A stretch of 22,597 nucleotides of DNA from Brachionus rotundiformis (GCA_016802295.1 JAESIW010000109.1:692350-714946); one strand, 5' to 3'; numbered from the stretch's first letter, positions 1 through 9,961 are shown. Notes: generated by a model from the letters alone, not told the origin. Made by a program: numbers and translations.

Positions 1-1403
1 AATTAACAATAACAAAATTAATAAATAATGTCAATTATATTTAAAAATTAGCCAAATTTAACTAATTATACTTGAAAATAATAAAACAGAAATAGAACCA
101 GTTTTCAAAGTCATAAACAAAATATTAAGTCTTTTAGCCTATAAGTTTAAAATTTACTTATTCAATATACCAAAAAAGTATTCGACAGCTAAATAATTTT
201 TATCCAATTACCGCCGTATTATTAATGGTATGAGTTAGTTGAATTTGTTAGCCCGAAATCAGCCATGCCAAACCACCTTGATGAACTTCTGTAGCTGTTA
301 TGATGAATTTATCAGATATGTTTAATCGATTCATGTAGTTGCGATCAACCGTGATGTATAACTGTAGTTGTTGGTTAAAAAATTACAAATTTGATTATGT
401 AATTGCTGTTAGCTGGGATTTGAGTAAGCAGTTTTTGATATTTAAAGTTTTATTGAAAAAAAAAGAGTAATTATTAATTTGAGAAATAAATCTAATTGCA
501 CAATAACTATTATAAGTTTTAAAGGCTAGTTAATATAGATACTGGCTCGTGAGGACAAATTGTTGCATATACATGAATCCCACAAACGTATGTTTTGGCC
601 ATGTATTCTGGAATTCATAAATGTATTCTTGATGTATTGTAAGTAGTAAGTCGGCTAAATGACGAAAAAGAAAATCAAACAAAATCAGAAAAAAATCTGA
701 TATTTTAAATTTGATAAGTCAAAATTTTTAAAAATTCCAGGAGCTATTGTAGTATATATTAAGGTCTGGTTACATCTACAGATCACACAGATCAAGATTG
801 ACGTCTAAAAATTTAGAAGCAACAACATTATTGGTATCAAATATGGATTTATTAAACGAATAAAAATATAAACATTGATTATTTTTGTTTATTTAATAAA
901 GATTTATACAAACTTTTAATTGAATTTTATTCTTTTTATATATTCATTTTAAATTAAATTAATTTAACTAGAGTTCAATGAAAAATATTAATCCCGTCCG
1001 TCAAGCTAAGTTGAACAAAAAATTTAAGTCATTGACTTGACTTGACTTATGAATTGTGACTTAAAAACAACTCTGATAATTATGAGTTAAAATCTTTATT
1101 GAACAGAAATTAAGAATTTAACGATTTTTTAAAAAAATATAAATGAATATGAGGATTTGTCAAGATATAGTAGTAATTTGTTTTCAAATGTATAAAATAC
1201 AAAACATAAAATCTTTCTTTAAGTTTTTCACTTATAACTAGACTCTATTGTGTATTTTTTTTCTTAAATTTAAATAAAAAATTCAAATAAAAAATTACCA
1301 ATTATTGGATTTTTTTTTCTAATTATTTAAAGTTATTATTTATTACCACTATATCAATAAAGCTAATATAATTATTTTATTTAAAAGAGAAAAGCAATTT
1401 TCA
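1..1403. other. AT-rich non-coding stretch
   Basis: I see no convincing gene here. The slightly less AT-rich part near 190-390 is open on the minus strand for about 40 codons (about 258-386; it reads ...YITVDRNYMN... to ...HQGGLAWLISG before a stop). This could be a worn exon or a transposon remnant, but no family is recognisable. Copies of an ATGTATTC motif at 601-640 match the denser cluster that begins at 1404. A run of TTGACTTGACTTGAC at about 1035-1050 resembles the AAGTCAAGTCA motifs near 7340-7375. Confidence 0.5.
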
Positions 1404-1536
1404 AGTATTCTCGATGTATTCTGGAATACATATGAGTATTTTTTTTATATTTATTCTTGAAGTATTCCAGAATACACTAGGAATACACAAAGAATACATT
1501 TATGTATTGTTTCAAAATATATGTATTCTTTGTGAA
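1404..1536. repeat. Palindromic GTATTC repeat cluster
   Basis: Two nested inverted repeats lie side by side. GTATTCTGGAATAC at 1416-1429 is the exact reverse complement of GTATTCCAGAATAC at 1462-1475, and CACAAAGAATACAT at 1486-1499 is the exact reverse complement of ATGTATTCTTTGTG at 1521-1534. Each arm of the first pair is itself nearly palindromic. A related copy (TGTATTCTGGAAT) lies at 602-614. The structure could form hairpins or a cruciform. It may be the end of a non-autonomous element or a protein-binding array; the sequence does not decide. Confidence 0.75.
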
Positions 1537-1572
1537 GTTTGTAAGAGCCTTCAAATTGCTCGTCGATACCAA

Positions 1573-1925
1573 TTATACGCCAGAGGCGGGAGTTGAGCGC
1601 GTTCTATTATAGGCGATGACGAGCATTGGCGTTGTCCAACCATTGAATTTAATTGCTTCAGTAGGAACAATACAGGGCTGGTTGTTGAACGTACATGTTT
1701 CTATTGAGGTCGAGCCAGTCGGATAGCTCAAATCCGAGGTATTTATATGACTTGACAATTTCGAGAGTTTGGTTGAGCAGATAGATAGTAGGAATATTAA
1801 AGTTACTTGCGGGGGGTTGATGCAAATCACTTTGCACTTGTTCGCGTTCAAGTGCATTTTGCTATCAACACACTAACCTTGCATGGCGTCTACTATTCTT
1901 TGGGGAGGGCAACCAAATGTGTTGT
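1573..1925 (-). pseudogene. Non-LTR retrotransposon reverse transcriptase fragment
   Basis: The minus strand reads ...DAMQG, a stop, CVDSK, then MHLNANKCKVICINPP, which fits the region after the catalytic motif of LINE-type reverse transcriptases (the 'LN..KCKV' stretch). After a one-base frameshift near 1760 it continues as LEIVKSYKYLGFELSDWLDL, the conserved 'KYLG' motif with its hydrophobic flank. Only the C-terminal part of the RT domain survives. The catalytic YxDD box, the endonuclease and both element ends are absent. In-frame stops and the frameshift show it is dead. The clade (jockey-like, CR1-like or similar) cannot be assigned from this piece. Confidence 0.75.
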
Positions 1926-2051
1926 ACAATGTACAAGATTTTGTTTTTTAAACTACACAGAAAATAAATAAAAGATTGCAATGAATATTCCTCTACAAAT
2001 CGCTCATAAGAACTACCTAGCTCTTTAATTCTTCAGTCTAGTGAAACATAA

Positions 2052-2303
2052 ATGATCAAAGATGCCGGCATTAGTAGAGGCGAAGAGTTAGCTTCTGATT
2101 CAATAGTTATTGAGCTACCTGTTTCCAAGAAAATACGAGTAGAAGAAGAATCCACAGATGAGTCAAAAGAGAAAAGAAAATGTGGGAGATCTTTGGGTCA
2201 AAAACAGAAAAAAACAAAAATATTAATTATTTTTCAGAAAATAAAAATTTTTTTTTTTTTCATTTTATTTTTGCATCAGTTAACACAAAAAATTGAAGCC
2301 TAG
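2052..2303 (+). CDS. Hypothetical lysine-rich ORF, doubtful
   Basis: This is an ATG-started open frame of 83 codons. The first 55 or so codons have balanced composition (acidic, then a basic stretch ending GRSLGQKQKKTK). The rest is translated poly(T) (a run of F) and is probably not coding. It could be a first exon whose splice donor I cannot place, or a gene remnant. No domain is recognisable and no partner exon is evident in the 650 bases before the ZC3H15 gene. Treat it as a candidate only. Confidence 0.2.
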   Translation: MIKDAGISRGEELASDSIVIELPVSKKIRVEEESTDESKEKRKCGRSLGQKQKKTKILIIFQKIKIFFFFILFLHQLTQKIEA

Positions 2304-2890
2304 CTCAAAAAATTTAATGTTTGCTGTAATTTTTGATTGAAACCTTGGCAAAGATTCTTGGAATAAAATTTCATTTTTACTAGACAATTTCATAATTTGT
2401 ATTAGATAATTTCAAAAAAATGGTAATGATAATTTAATTATACATTTAATAATGATAAATTTAACTATAAACATTTTAAGTATTAAAATGAAAAATTAAT
2501 TAAATAACATTTAATTAAAACTTTAAAAAACTTTTAATTCAAGTATTCAAAAATTTCATAAATTATTAAAAATTTTTAATAGAAAATTATTTAAAATTAA
2601 TTTTTTACAATTAAATAAAGTCAATCAATTTTTGAAAACTACTAATTTTGTACTATAAAGCATATAAATTTTGATAAACAGAATAAAAATTATAAATTTT
2701 TGTTCCCTCATAACAACGTTGAGAATAGATCCTTCACCGAACAGGGTGCAAAATTTCTATCTCAAATTAAACCTAACTTAAGTTTTATCTAAACATATAG
2801 ATTGTTTAGCTTGCTTGCAAAAAAAAAGTTAAAATTTAAATTAATTGCTAATTTTAATGCAATTACAAAATAAGGAAAACCTCTACATTT
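2304..2890. other. AT-rich intergenic region upstream of ZC3H15
   Basis: It is almost entirely A/T runs, with one less biased patch (about 2700-2770) that contains no usable reading frame. I see no gene in it. The last part probably holds the promoter of the ZC3H15 gene. Confidence 0.5.
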
Positions 2891-2897
2891 TACCTAA

Positions 2898-2905
2898 TAT
2901 AAATA
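2898..2905 (+). promoter_or_regulatory. TATA-like box before ZC3H15
   Basis: TATAAATA lies 58 bases before the ATG at 2964. With the usual spacing of about 30 bases, transcription would begin near 2930 and give a very short 5' leader. In such an AT-rich background the motif could be chance. A TTTATTTAG at about 2936-2944 could instead be a splice acceptor of an upstream leader exon. Confidence 0.35.
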
Positions 2906-2963
2906 GGACAATTACAAAAATATATATTTTGGTATTTTATTTAGACCAATTTAGACCTTGAAA

Positions 2964-4178
2964 ATGCCGCCGAAGCAGCAACCTAGCAAGAAAAACCAGG
3001 AAAAGGTTAAGACCAAAATTATTGAGGACAAGACCTTTGGTTTGAAAAATAAAAAAGGTGCTAAGCAACAAAAGTTCATAGCCCAAGTTCAGAAGCAGGT
3101 GCAGAACAAATTTCAGCAAAATCCTCGTGACCAAATGAGCGCTGAGGACAAAGAGCGCAAAAAGGCCGAGGAAAAGCAAAAAAAAGAAGAACTAGCCGCC
3201 TTGTTCAAACCAGTGCTACCACAGCAACAAGTTCCCAAAGGAGTCGACCCAAAATCAGTCGTTTGTGTATATTTTAAGCAAGGCCTGTGCCAAAAGGGCG
3301 ATAAATGTAAATTCTCTCACGATTTGAACATCGAACGCAAGGCCGAAAAGCGAAATATCTACGAGGACTCGCGAGACCCGAACGGCATGGAAAACTGGGA
3401 CGAGGCTCAGCTTGAAGATGTGGTCAATAAGCGTCATGGTGAAGACAACAAGCGCAAAAATCAAACACAAATTGTGTGTAAATATTTTATAGATGCGGTG
3501 GAGAAGAAAACATATGGTTGGTTTTGGAATTGTCCAAATGGCGAGGGATGTATGTACAGGCATGCATTGCCGCCTGGCTTCACGCTCAAAAGCGATGAGA
3601 AAAAGAAAGATGAGGGCGAAAAAGTCTCTTTGGAAATGCTCATTGAAAAAGAGCGCGCTAGTTTGGGAAATAAAGTGACCAGAGTTACTTTGGAAACATT
3701 TTTAGCGTGGAAGGCTCGCAAGCTGCAAGAGAAAAAGGACGAGAAAAAGAAAGCTGATGAAAAGAAAAAGGCCGACTTTAAGCTTGGCTTTGTAAATGGT
3801 CTAACTGGTCGAGACATATTCACCTTCAATCCGGATATGATAGCTGATGAAGAGGACTATGGTGAGGACGTGGACTACAGGCAACGAGCTGAAGATGAGG
3901 ACGAGAGTGCAGAAAAAATCATGGTTCGTGAAATAAATGCAGAATTTTTCGCTTCCCAGGCCAAGGAGTCCGATAATACAGGCACACAGGTTACTGAGGA
4001 CAGGTTTGATTATTTGAAGTCTGCAATTGATAGAGAAAGTGAAGAATCTGGCAAGCTGGACATGGCATGTGGCGGAAGTGATCTGGATCAAGCGAAAAAT
4101 GTAGAAATAGACGAATCTTTATTTAATGCCGATGAACTTCAGGATTTAGATGAAGAGCTGGAAAAGCTAGAAGTCTAG
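2964..4178 (+). CDS. ZC3H15: CCCH zinc finger protein ZC3H15 (DRG family regulatory protein 1)
   Basis: The protein has 404 residues and is intact, in one exon. In other eukaryotes ZC3H15/DFRP1 (yeast Tma46) binds and stabilises the translational GTPase DRG1 and associates with polysomes in the cytoplasm. The start is the ATG giving MPPKQQ, the usual N-terminus of the family; an in-frame TTG six bases earlier is not used. A basic N-terminus carries the family signature KTFGLKNKKGAKQQKF (about residues 24-38). There are two CCCH fingers: C101-x7-C-x5-C-x3-H119, and C172-x17-C-x5-C-x3-H200, the second in the context YGWFW...CMYRHALPPGF. A charged coiled-coil-like stretch rich in K and E follows (about 210-270), including TLETFLAWK. 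The acidic C-terminus ends DELQDLDEELEKLEV, as expected for the DRG-binding tail. The length is close to the roughly 425 residues of vertebrate homologues. Codon use is markedly less AT-biased than the flanks, consistent with a conserved, expressed gene. Confidence 0.97.
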   Translation: MPPKQQPSKKNQEKVKTKIIEDKTFGLKNKKGAKQQKFIAQVQKQVQNKFQQNPRDQMSAEDKERKKAEEKQKKEELAALFKPVLPQQQVPKGVDPKSVVCVYFKQGLCQKGDKCKFSHDLNIERKAEKRNIYEDSRDPNGMENWDEAQLEDVVNKRHGEDNKRKNQTQIVCKYFIDAVEKKTYGWFWNCPNGEGCMYRHALPPGFTLKSDEKKKDEGEKVSLEMLIEKERASLGNKVTRVTLETFLAWKARKLQEKKDEKKKADEKKKADFKLGFVNGLTGRDIFTFNPDMIADEEDYGEDVDYRQRAEDEDESAEKIMVREINAEFFASQAKESDNTGTQVTEDRFDYLKSAIDRESEESGKLDMACGGSDLDQAKNVEIDESLFNADELQDLDEELEKLEV

Positions 4179-4200
4179 TTAAGAAAGAAAAAGTTTATTT

Positions 4201-4206
4201 AATAAA
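4201..4206 (+). terminator. Poly(A) signal of ZC3H15
   Basis: AATAAA lies 22 bases after the TAG stop, so the 3' untranslated region is probably very short. A further AATAAA-like string follows near 4255. Confidence 0.5.
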
Positions 4207-5640
4207 TTTTTTTATTTGTTTTAAATTTTATTTAAAAATCTTGAAAAAAAAATTGAATAAAAATAAAACTAGCAAATGGTCAAGCATCATAAATTTTCTA
4301 AATACAACCAAATTTAAGAGCATTTGGTAAATAGATGTGACCTTTTTTCTCGCAATTATGTCGGAAATTTATTCTAATCAACATGAAAAAATAGAATTAT
4401 TTAATTTTTCCAAATTATTCGGAAAATTAATATTAGTTTTTTAATAAAATTATTGTTAGTTAAATTTAAAAAAAGTTAATTTAGTTAATTATGTTTGATT
4501 TTAAAAGAGATTTTTTATCTAAATAAAAATAGATAATATAAACGTAAAATCTTAGTTGATACTGTAATTTTTTCTTCTCTCTTCTGCTACTTTTATTAAT
4601 AATATCTTTGGTGAAAAAATTTTTAAAACATTTTCTTGACGGTACTTTATTATTAAGCACCATTAAGAAACTATATTGTTGTTACAATAGGACATAGATT
4701 CAATATAAAGATGGTCAGATGATTACCAAATGAAATCAAATAATCAAAATGAAAATTTTTACAAAATAACTAGGGTCGATCAAGAATAGTAAACAATTTT
4801 TTTTCTATTTATTTTCTTTTTAATTAATATTCAAATAGGTTAAGAATATAAGCTTTTGTAATTTTAAAAGACTCTTGTTGCCAATAATTTTTACAGGTCT
4901 TTGATCATTTGGTCCTACAGTCATCAGGTCAAATGTGATTTATATATTTTTCCATTTTAAAAAAAATTAGATGATAAGACAATGTTCAATTTATTTGAAC
5001 AAAGATTGTTATTTATTAACTTTAAAAAAAATTTAATCAATTAATTAGAAATAAATTGAGGCTCGACCCAAAATGGTAAACAAAAATTTTAAAACTTTTG
5101 AATTACAATTCAAATATTTTAAAAAAGCCTCCAAGAATTTAATCGAATGAATTAAAATGTTTTTATGTTTTATTTTTTCTAAAAATCATTCTGGAAGAGT
5201 TTAATAAGATAACCAAATTTATTCTTTATATCTAGAGAATACCAAGTCTAACAATTTTTAATTAGAAGGTTAAAAAACAAAAAGTTATATGATAGACTCA
5301 ATACAAAAAATTTTCTTTTTATTAAAAATTTAGAGTATTGAAATTTTGCTAAATAATATTGTGATTCATTTAGTCAATTGTAGACAATTCTAATTAAGTC
5401 TCATAGATTGTTTTTGATAATAATAATTAAAATTATTAATAACTTTTTTTATCTCTCAAAACAAACAATTTTTCAAATTACTGTCTTTTAATATTTATAA
5501 TATTTTATAAGAAAATGTGCTTGATGATGAAGAATTAGATATATCATTTGTTTTTTCTAATATTTTATGATTTGAGATCGAATTTTTAATTATATTAAGT
5601 AATAGAAGAAAAGACATATAAAAATTAATTTTCCTGCAAT
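4207..5640. other. AT-rich intergenic region with weak dispersed motifs
   Basis: I see no gene. CATTTGGTAA...GTGACC at 4321-4342 is roughly mirrored by GGTCAGATGATTACCAAATG at 4713-4732, and a third related copy lies at 4916-4940. Two short segments, at 4773-4800 and 5060-5090, share GTAAACAA preceded by a GGNTCGA-like motif. These could be worn ends of a non-autonomous element, but no target-site duplication is visible. Confidence 0.4.
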
Positions 5641-5650
5641 TTTATTTATT
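5641..5650 (-). terminator. Poly(A) signals of the His-rich gene
   Basis: On the minus strand two overlapping AATAAA motifs lie within 20 bases after the TGA stop at 5658-5660. This supports 5658-6308 minus as a real transcribed gene rather than one of the overlapping open frames. Confidence 0.5.
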
Positions 5651-5657
5651 TAAAAAA

Positions 5658-6308
5658 TCATGAACATTTATTATCATTGCATTTTTTTGATGCGCAGTGA
5701 TAATTTTTGCTGCATTTGTGTCCATATACTTTCTTGCGCATGCACATACCCTTGTAACCATGTTCATGAGAATGACTGTGATGATGGTGCTTATGATGAT
5801 GTTTATGATGCTTATGATGGTGCTTGTGATGATGTTTGTGGTGGTGTTCATGACTATGGCTGTGACTATGGCTATGACTTTCACTATATTTTTTACTTTT
5901 GTAGCAATAATATTTACTGTAACCATTTTTTTGGCAATCGTCGTCGTCATTACACTTCTTTGGCTTGCACTTTCCACCTTCACACGAATCTTTGTAATCT
6001 TTTTCTTTTGAATATTTGTCGTCTTTGTACGGCTTGTCGTACTTTTCTTCCTTATAATCGTCTTTGTATGACTTATCGTCCTTATAAGGTTTATAGTAGG
6101 GTTCAGGCTTGTAGTAATTATCTTGCTTGTAATTATTGTCGTAGTTGTTGTAACTTGGTTTCGAATATGAATATGGATCGTAACCAGCTGCGTATTCTTG
6201 GTAGCCATAAGGAATGCTATAGGTGTATTGGCTCATGGGATATTCATATTGCGAATGACCAATCTTGGCATTTATCGCTAATGTGATCAAAACTAGAAAA
6301 AAAATCAT
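5658..6308 (-). CDS. Secreted Cys-rich protein with a long histidine tract
   Basis: The protein has 216 residues, starts at an ATG and has no intron. Residues 1-19 (MIFFLVLITLAINAKIGHS) form a clear signal peptide, so it should be secreted or luminal. Residues 20-108 are rich in Tyr, Lys and Asp, with repeated YK(D/E)D and YKP units. A first cluster has five cysteines (C109, C114, C119, C125, C135). Residues 144-183 are almost only His, Ser and Lys: an (SH)n stretch, then HHHK repeats with a 12-base DNA period, then HSHSHEH. A second cluster has five cysteines (C189, C199, C205, C210, C215). The even split suggests two small disulfide-bonded modules, or one module divided by the His insert. 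Zn/Cu binding or an adhesive or matrix role is plausible from composition but is inference. I recognise no named family. The repeats create long open frames on the other strand and in another minus frame; signal peptide, cysteines and poly(A) site argue for this frame. Confidence 0.85.
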   Translation of the reverse strand: MIFFLVLITLAINAKIGHSQYEYPMSQYTYSIPYGYQEYAAGYDPYSYSKPSYNNYDNNYKQDNYYKPEPYYKPYKDDKSYKDDYKEEKYDKPYKDDKYSKEKDYKDSCEGGKCKPKKCNDDDDCQKNGYSKYYCYKSKKYSESHSHSHSHSHEHHHKHHHKHHHKHHKHHHKHHHHSHSHEHGYKGMCMRKKVYGHKCSKNYHCASKKCNDNKCS

Positions 6309-7305
6309 ATTTTGAATATTTTTTTATTCCTTATATCTACAATTCTGGATCCATTAAATAGTTAGCTTTTAACTAGGTTATTCTCAATTAGATAATATAT
6401 TCTTTGTCAAATTAAAGCAATGAGACTTAAATTTAAGATCTAGTCGACCAAGTCAAGTTGATATATGAAAATTTCGTTTCTGGAATATTAAAAATTATAA
6501 TATTTAAATTTAAACTTTTTCATAAATTTTATCAATATGAACCATTTCCGACAATATAAAAACATTTACAATAATTTGTTTAAAATTCTATTCTGCACAA
6601 TCAATAAAAAAAATTTGAACTTAATAAAAAATTTAACCTGATTTGTTTATTCAATTATAAATAATTTATTAATTAAATATAATTAAAATTATTTTTTTAA
6701 AGTAATTTATAACATAAAGCTGAATCTTTGTATTTATTTGATTAAAATTATAGTCGACTTTTTGAAATTCCTTTATTACCAGCCGTTATTCTGATTATAT
6801 CTCAACATTATCTTAAAATGAATAGTAATCAATTTTACTAATGTAACATCTTTATAAATAGATATTAATTTTAAAAGATAATTAATTGACAAAGCTTTTT
6901 TTAATTTAGCTTTTATTACCATCATTATAGGACCTATATGTGCTTTAGTTTCAATCGAAACTACTACCGAACAAATTTTGAAAATATAATCATAGATAAA
7001 AATCAAAGCAGTTTGGTTATTCAGCAGGTACCAAATTATCTGTTGTTGAGCATATAAATAAAATGATCTATTTTTGTTTATTTATTTCAAATTAATTCTG
7101 GCGATGTTAAAAAATAAAATTAAAATAAGAAATCTTTAGTTTTTTTTTTAAAAGTAATGTTGTCTATATAAAGATAGACAAAAAATTATTCATAAAAAGA
7201 AAATATAGATTTGAGTTTTGTTAAACTATAAATTACATTTTATTATTTATTGTTTATTTAAAAATAATAAATATATTAAAAAGAAGAATATTTATCAATT
7301 TTATT
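6309..7305. other. AT-rich intergenic region
   Basis: I see nothing I can support as a gene. A 76-codon minus frame at 6776-7006 has low complexity and no domain. AAGTCAAGTCA-type motifs occur just beyond the right edge (7340-7375). Confidence 0.4.
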
Positions 7306-7322
7306 CAGGCTTGCGCAAAAGT
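7306..7322. repeat. Possible hAT terminal sequence
   Basis: CAGGCTTGCGCAAAAGT starts with CAGG, as many hAT terminal inverted repeats do, and lies about 150 bases beyond the C-terminal end of the broken hAT transposase. It is therefore in the right place and orientation for the 3' end of that element. No matching inverted copy or 8-bp duplication was found on the other side, so this is a weak call. Confidence 0.3.
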
Positions 7323-7458
7323 AAAAAAAAAAAGTCATTTAAAAGTCTAATAAAAGTCAAGTCATTTGACTTCACTTGAAATTTTTTTTTTCATAATAAA
7401 TGTGTAAAATACTAAATGGGATCAAAAAACCAAGAATTCTAATTAAGAATTTTCTTCT

Positions 7459-8900
7459 CTATCTCGGAGATTTTAAGCTTTCATCTGAATCATTTCGAAT
7501 TGAGCTAAATGGAATATCATCATTTGTTTGACTTGTTTCATCAAATGGCGTCACATTTATTTCAGTTAGTGTTGAAGAGGGAGGTGAACTTGTTGACCGA
7601 TTTTGAGTTAAACTCCATTCACTGAATAATTGATCCTTTAGAAAGCTGGGATATATAAGTTTTTTCTCGCTCTCCATTCCTGAAATTTCGAGCCACTTCA
7701 ACTCAAATATGGGATCCAAAAGGGACGCAATGTAGCTAGAGAAGACGAGATTTTGAAAGTTTGAAATGTTGTTTTCGAACGCTTTGATGATATAATTAAA
7801 TCTTTCATTAATTTGATTTTTCAAATCAGAAATAAATAATCCGAGGCAAACAATTGAAAGTAGAAAATTTTTTAAATGTTCGATCAATTACAAAACTGAT
7901 TGAATGGATGGAGGACTTAATGTAGAAATTAAATTTATTATCTTAATTTTTTTTTAGAATATATGACTTAAGTATTTTTACCTTGAATCTCATCGGTAAC
8001 ATATTCAAAGGTTCCAAAATTTTTACACTTTCACAAAAAAAGAAACTTTTTTTGTCTCAATCTTTAGCCGATCTCGTCAATTCGATCGAGTCCATCGTTT
8101 TAGTCGTTTTGTTTTATTTTCGTAATACTCCTTAAACATTTAAACTCACTGTTTCATCTAACTTTTATAGGATTACTAATTGAATTTTTACTTTTGCCGT
8201 TTAAAAATCATATGAAATCTTTATTTTGTCCATATTTTGCAGCAATTTTTGTAAATTTCGAAAGAGTAGCCCGGAAGTTATTGACAATTTTTAAGCTTTT
8301 TTTAATTACGAGTTGAATTGAATGTGCAAAGCAACGCATATGAAAATTTTCGGTTATTGGTTGTACGAATGGTATTAAGTCAGCTTTATCGTCTAAACTT
8401 GATATATCGCTTTCGTTTTCCTCAGAATTTATTAAAGATTTTGACAATCTTCTAGTTCAAATTCATCCTCCACAATTAAAAAATATATTTCTTTTAATAA
8501 TAAATTTAATTTTTTTAAGTACCTAAATTTATAAGTTTTTCGATTTTTACCATATATGAGCTATTATCTGTTATTATTTTAACAATTTTATTGCAAAATT
8601 AAAAAAAATATAATTAATATACCGATATTTATTCTAAAAAATGCCTACCTTATATTTCAACAAGTCTAAATGGCAAACAACAAACATTTATACAATATTT
8701 GAAAATAAATTGGGAAATTGTTTCTGAATCTAATTACATTTTTGAATCATTTTCAACTAACGATTTAGTTTTGGTATTTAAATTTATAAATTTTTCATAT
8801 ATTTCGGGATTGAACTGTTTCACATCACGAATGAAATTAGAAGTATTATTCTTTGGGTTGCTAATTCATTTTTGGCTTTTAATGCATCTAGCAGACCTCG
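7459..8900 (-). pseudogene. Broken hAT-family transposase
   Basis: Read on the minus strand from right to left, recognisable hAT pieces follow each other in the right order. About 8900-8780 is a decayed BED zinc finger (ARCIKSQK, a stop, then KNNTSNFIRDVKQFNPEIYEKF, where the second metal-binding Cys and the His positions are lost). Near 8690-8660 CLPFRLVE matches the conserved 'PF..VE' segment. At 8447-8208 HMRCFAHSIQLVIKKSLK matches the catalytic-core 'RC.AH.LNL' block. At 7887-7459 YIASLLDPIFELKW matches the late 'A..LDPRFK' block, followed by a Ser/Thr-rich tail. The classic hAT C-terminal dimerisation motif is not seen. An AT-rich gap (8460-8655) may be an intron. Several stops and frame changes make it non-functional. 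The BED half lies inside the direct repeat that starts at 8397. Confidence 0.82.
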
Positions 8901-9433
8901 AGACAGTGATAATTAGATCGTTACTTTTATTAAAAAGCTACTTGTTTACTTGTAAAAATACCATTTATAATTAAATTTATTAATTTATAGAGACAATATA
9001 TTAAATTTTACTACAATCAGTTTTTACTTTGTGACAAAAAGTATTTTTTGACTCAATATTGGTAATCCAAGCTTAGAACAATTTTATGTATTTCAAAATG
9101 AAAATTTAAGCTAAATTTTTTAGAGTAAAAAAATATTTAGAAATTTTTATCAAAGTTCCACTATAATTAATTAACCTGTACTGTCAACTTTTAAATTTTA
9201 AGGCGAGTGTAATATTTTTTTTTCAAGTAGAAACAAATATATTTTTAAAAAACATTAAATAAGATTGAGGCAAATTATGGACTTATATCTCGATAACAAA
9301 ACAGTTTGAATAAAAATTATCATCATTGATTTTATTTTGTATAAGCATTATATGCTTCTATTTCTCTTTCTAAATGTTCTTTGTCTTTATGATATTTATC
9401 ATATCCATAATTATCTTTGTCTGTATATGCAGT
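8397..9433. repeat. Direct repeat, copy A (about 1.04 kb)
   Basis: Read against 12905-13941 (offset 4508) I find no difference over 1037 bases and no indel. The match starts abruptly inside the hAT sequence at 8397 and ends at 9433, where copy A lacks 216 bases that copy B has. Beyond that, resemblance continues at lower identity to about 9575. It contains the N-terminal (BED) part of the hAT transposase and the end of an unrecognised minus-strand ORF. Confidence 0.93.
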
Positions 9434-9490
9434 AACATGTTGAAGATGTTTACCTGGCTGCTTTGCCTGGTCTACCTTTTTAACGGTTTG
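9332..9490 (-). pseudogene. Shortened copy of unknown repeat-borne ORF
   Basis: This is the counterpart of the ORF at 13840-14145. It is open for about 52 codons (VKKVDQAKQPGKHLQHV then AYTDKDNYGYDKYHKD...AYNAYTK, stop) without an ATG. Compared with the other copy it lacks exactly 216 bases (72 codons), so the frame is kept across the gap. Function unknown. Confidence 0.55.
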
Positions 9491-9575
9491 CTAGGTCAGT
9501 AATATAATAATGAGAAATCCTTTTATAAGTTTTAAACGCTGTATCTTTAATTGTGTCCCCAAATGACATTTTTAC

Positions 9576-9961
9576 TAATATTTTGTTAAGTTTGTTTTAT
9601 TTATAAACATTAGGGTTGTCCTGGAGACCTCTCGAGAAGACCTAGGTCTAACTGTCAGGGGGTTAGGGTTTAGGCTCTTCGAAAACAATCAAAGGACTAA
9701 TCATGGATTGGGTACCCCTACAATGACAAAACGATTAGTGCTTTTAAAATTTATTAATAATAACTATTAATATTTTTAATAGCAACATGCGATATATGTC
9801 GCTCGACAGTTTAAGGAATAATAATTTAGAATAATTAATTCACCTGCAAAAAAAGCTTTTATGAGCATGCAGTTTAAAGAAATTAGGGGCTCTTTAAATT
9901 TCACTAATAATTATATAGAAAAGAAAAAGCTTATTTTTGAGGACTCTTCAAAAGAGTTTAA
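9576..9961. other. Helitron-flanking region with a GC-rich palindromic patch
   Basis: 9610-9720 is much more GC-rich than its surroundings and holds AGACCTAGGTCT (9638-9649), a perfect 12-bp palindrome, next to CTCGAG and another AGACCT, then GGGGGTTAGGGTTTAGG. A small hairpin GCGA-TATATG-TCGC lies at about 9789-9802. It sits downstream of the minus-strand Helitron remnant, where a Helitron 3' end with its hairpin would be expected, but I cannot identify a CTRR terminus with confidence. Confidence 0.4.

Noticed and set aside
3255..4091. Several antisense and alternative-frame open frames across the ZC3H15 gene
   Set aside because: The plus-strand gene is a full-length family match. The others have no domain and are by-products of its Lys/Glu-rich codons.
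5642..6286. Long open frames on the plus strand (5660-6286, 5697-6011) and in another minus frame (5642-6208)
   Set aside because: They are shadows of the His/Tyr/Lys-rich repeats of the gene at 5658-6308 minus. They lack its signal peptide, ordered cysteines and adjacent poly(A) signal.
6776..7006. 76-codon minus-strand frame
   Set aside because: It has low-complexity composition, no domain and no supporting signals. It is likely chance.
8699..8974. 91-codon plus-strand frame, repeated at 13207-13482
   Set aside because: It starts at TTG and is antisense to the BED-finger part of the hAT transposase. It is duplicated only because it lies in the direct repeat.
9660..9676. Telomere-like GGGTTAGGGTTTAGG
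   Set aside because: It is a single short occurrence with no tandem array, so it is not evidence of a telomere or interstitial telomeric block.
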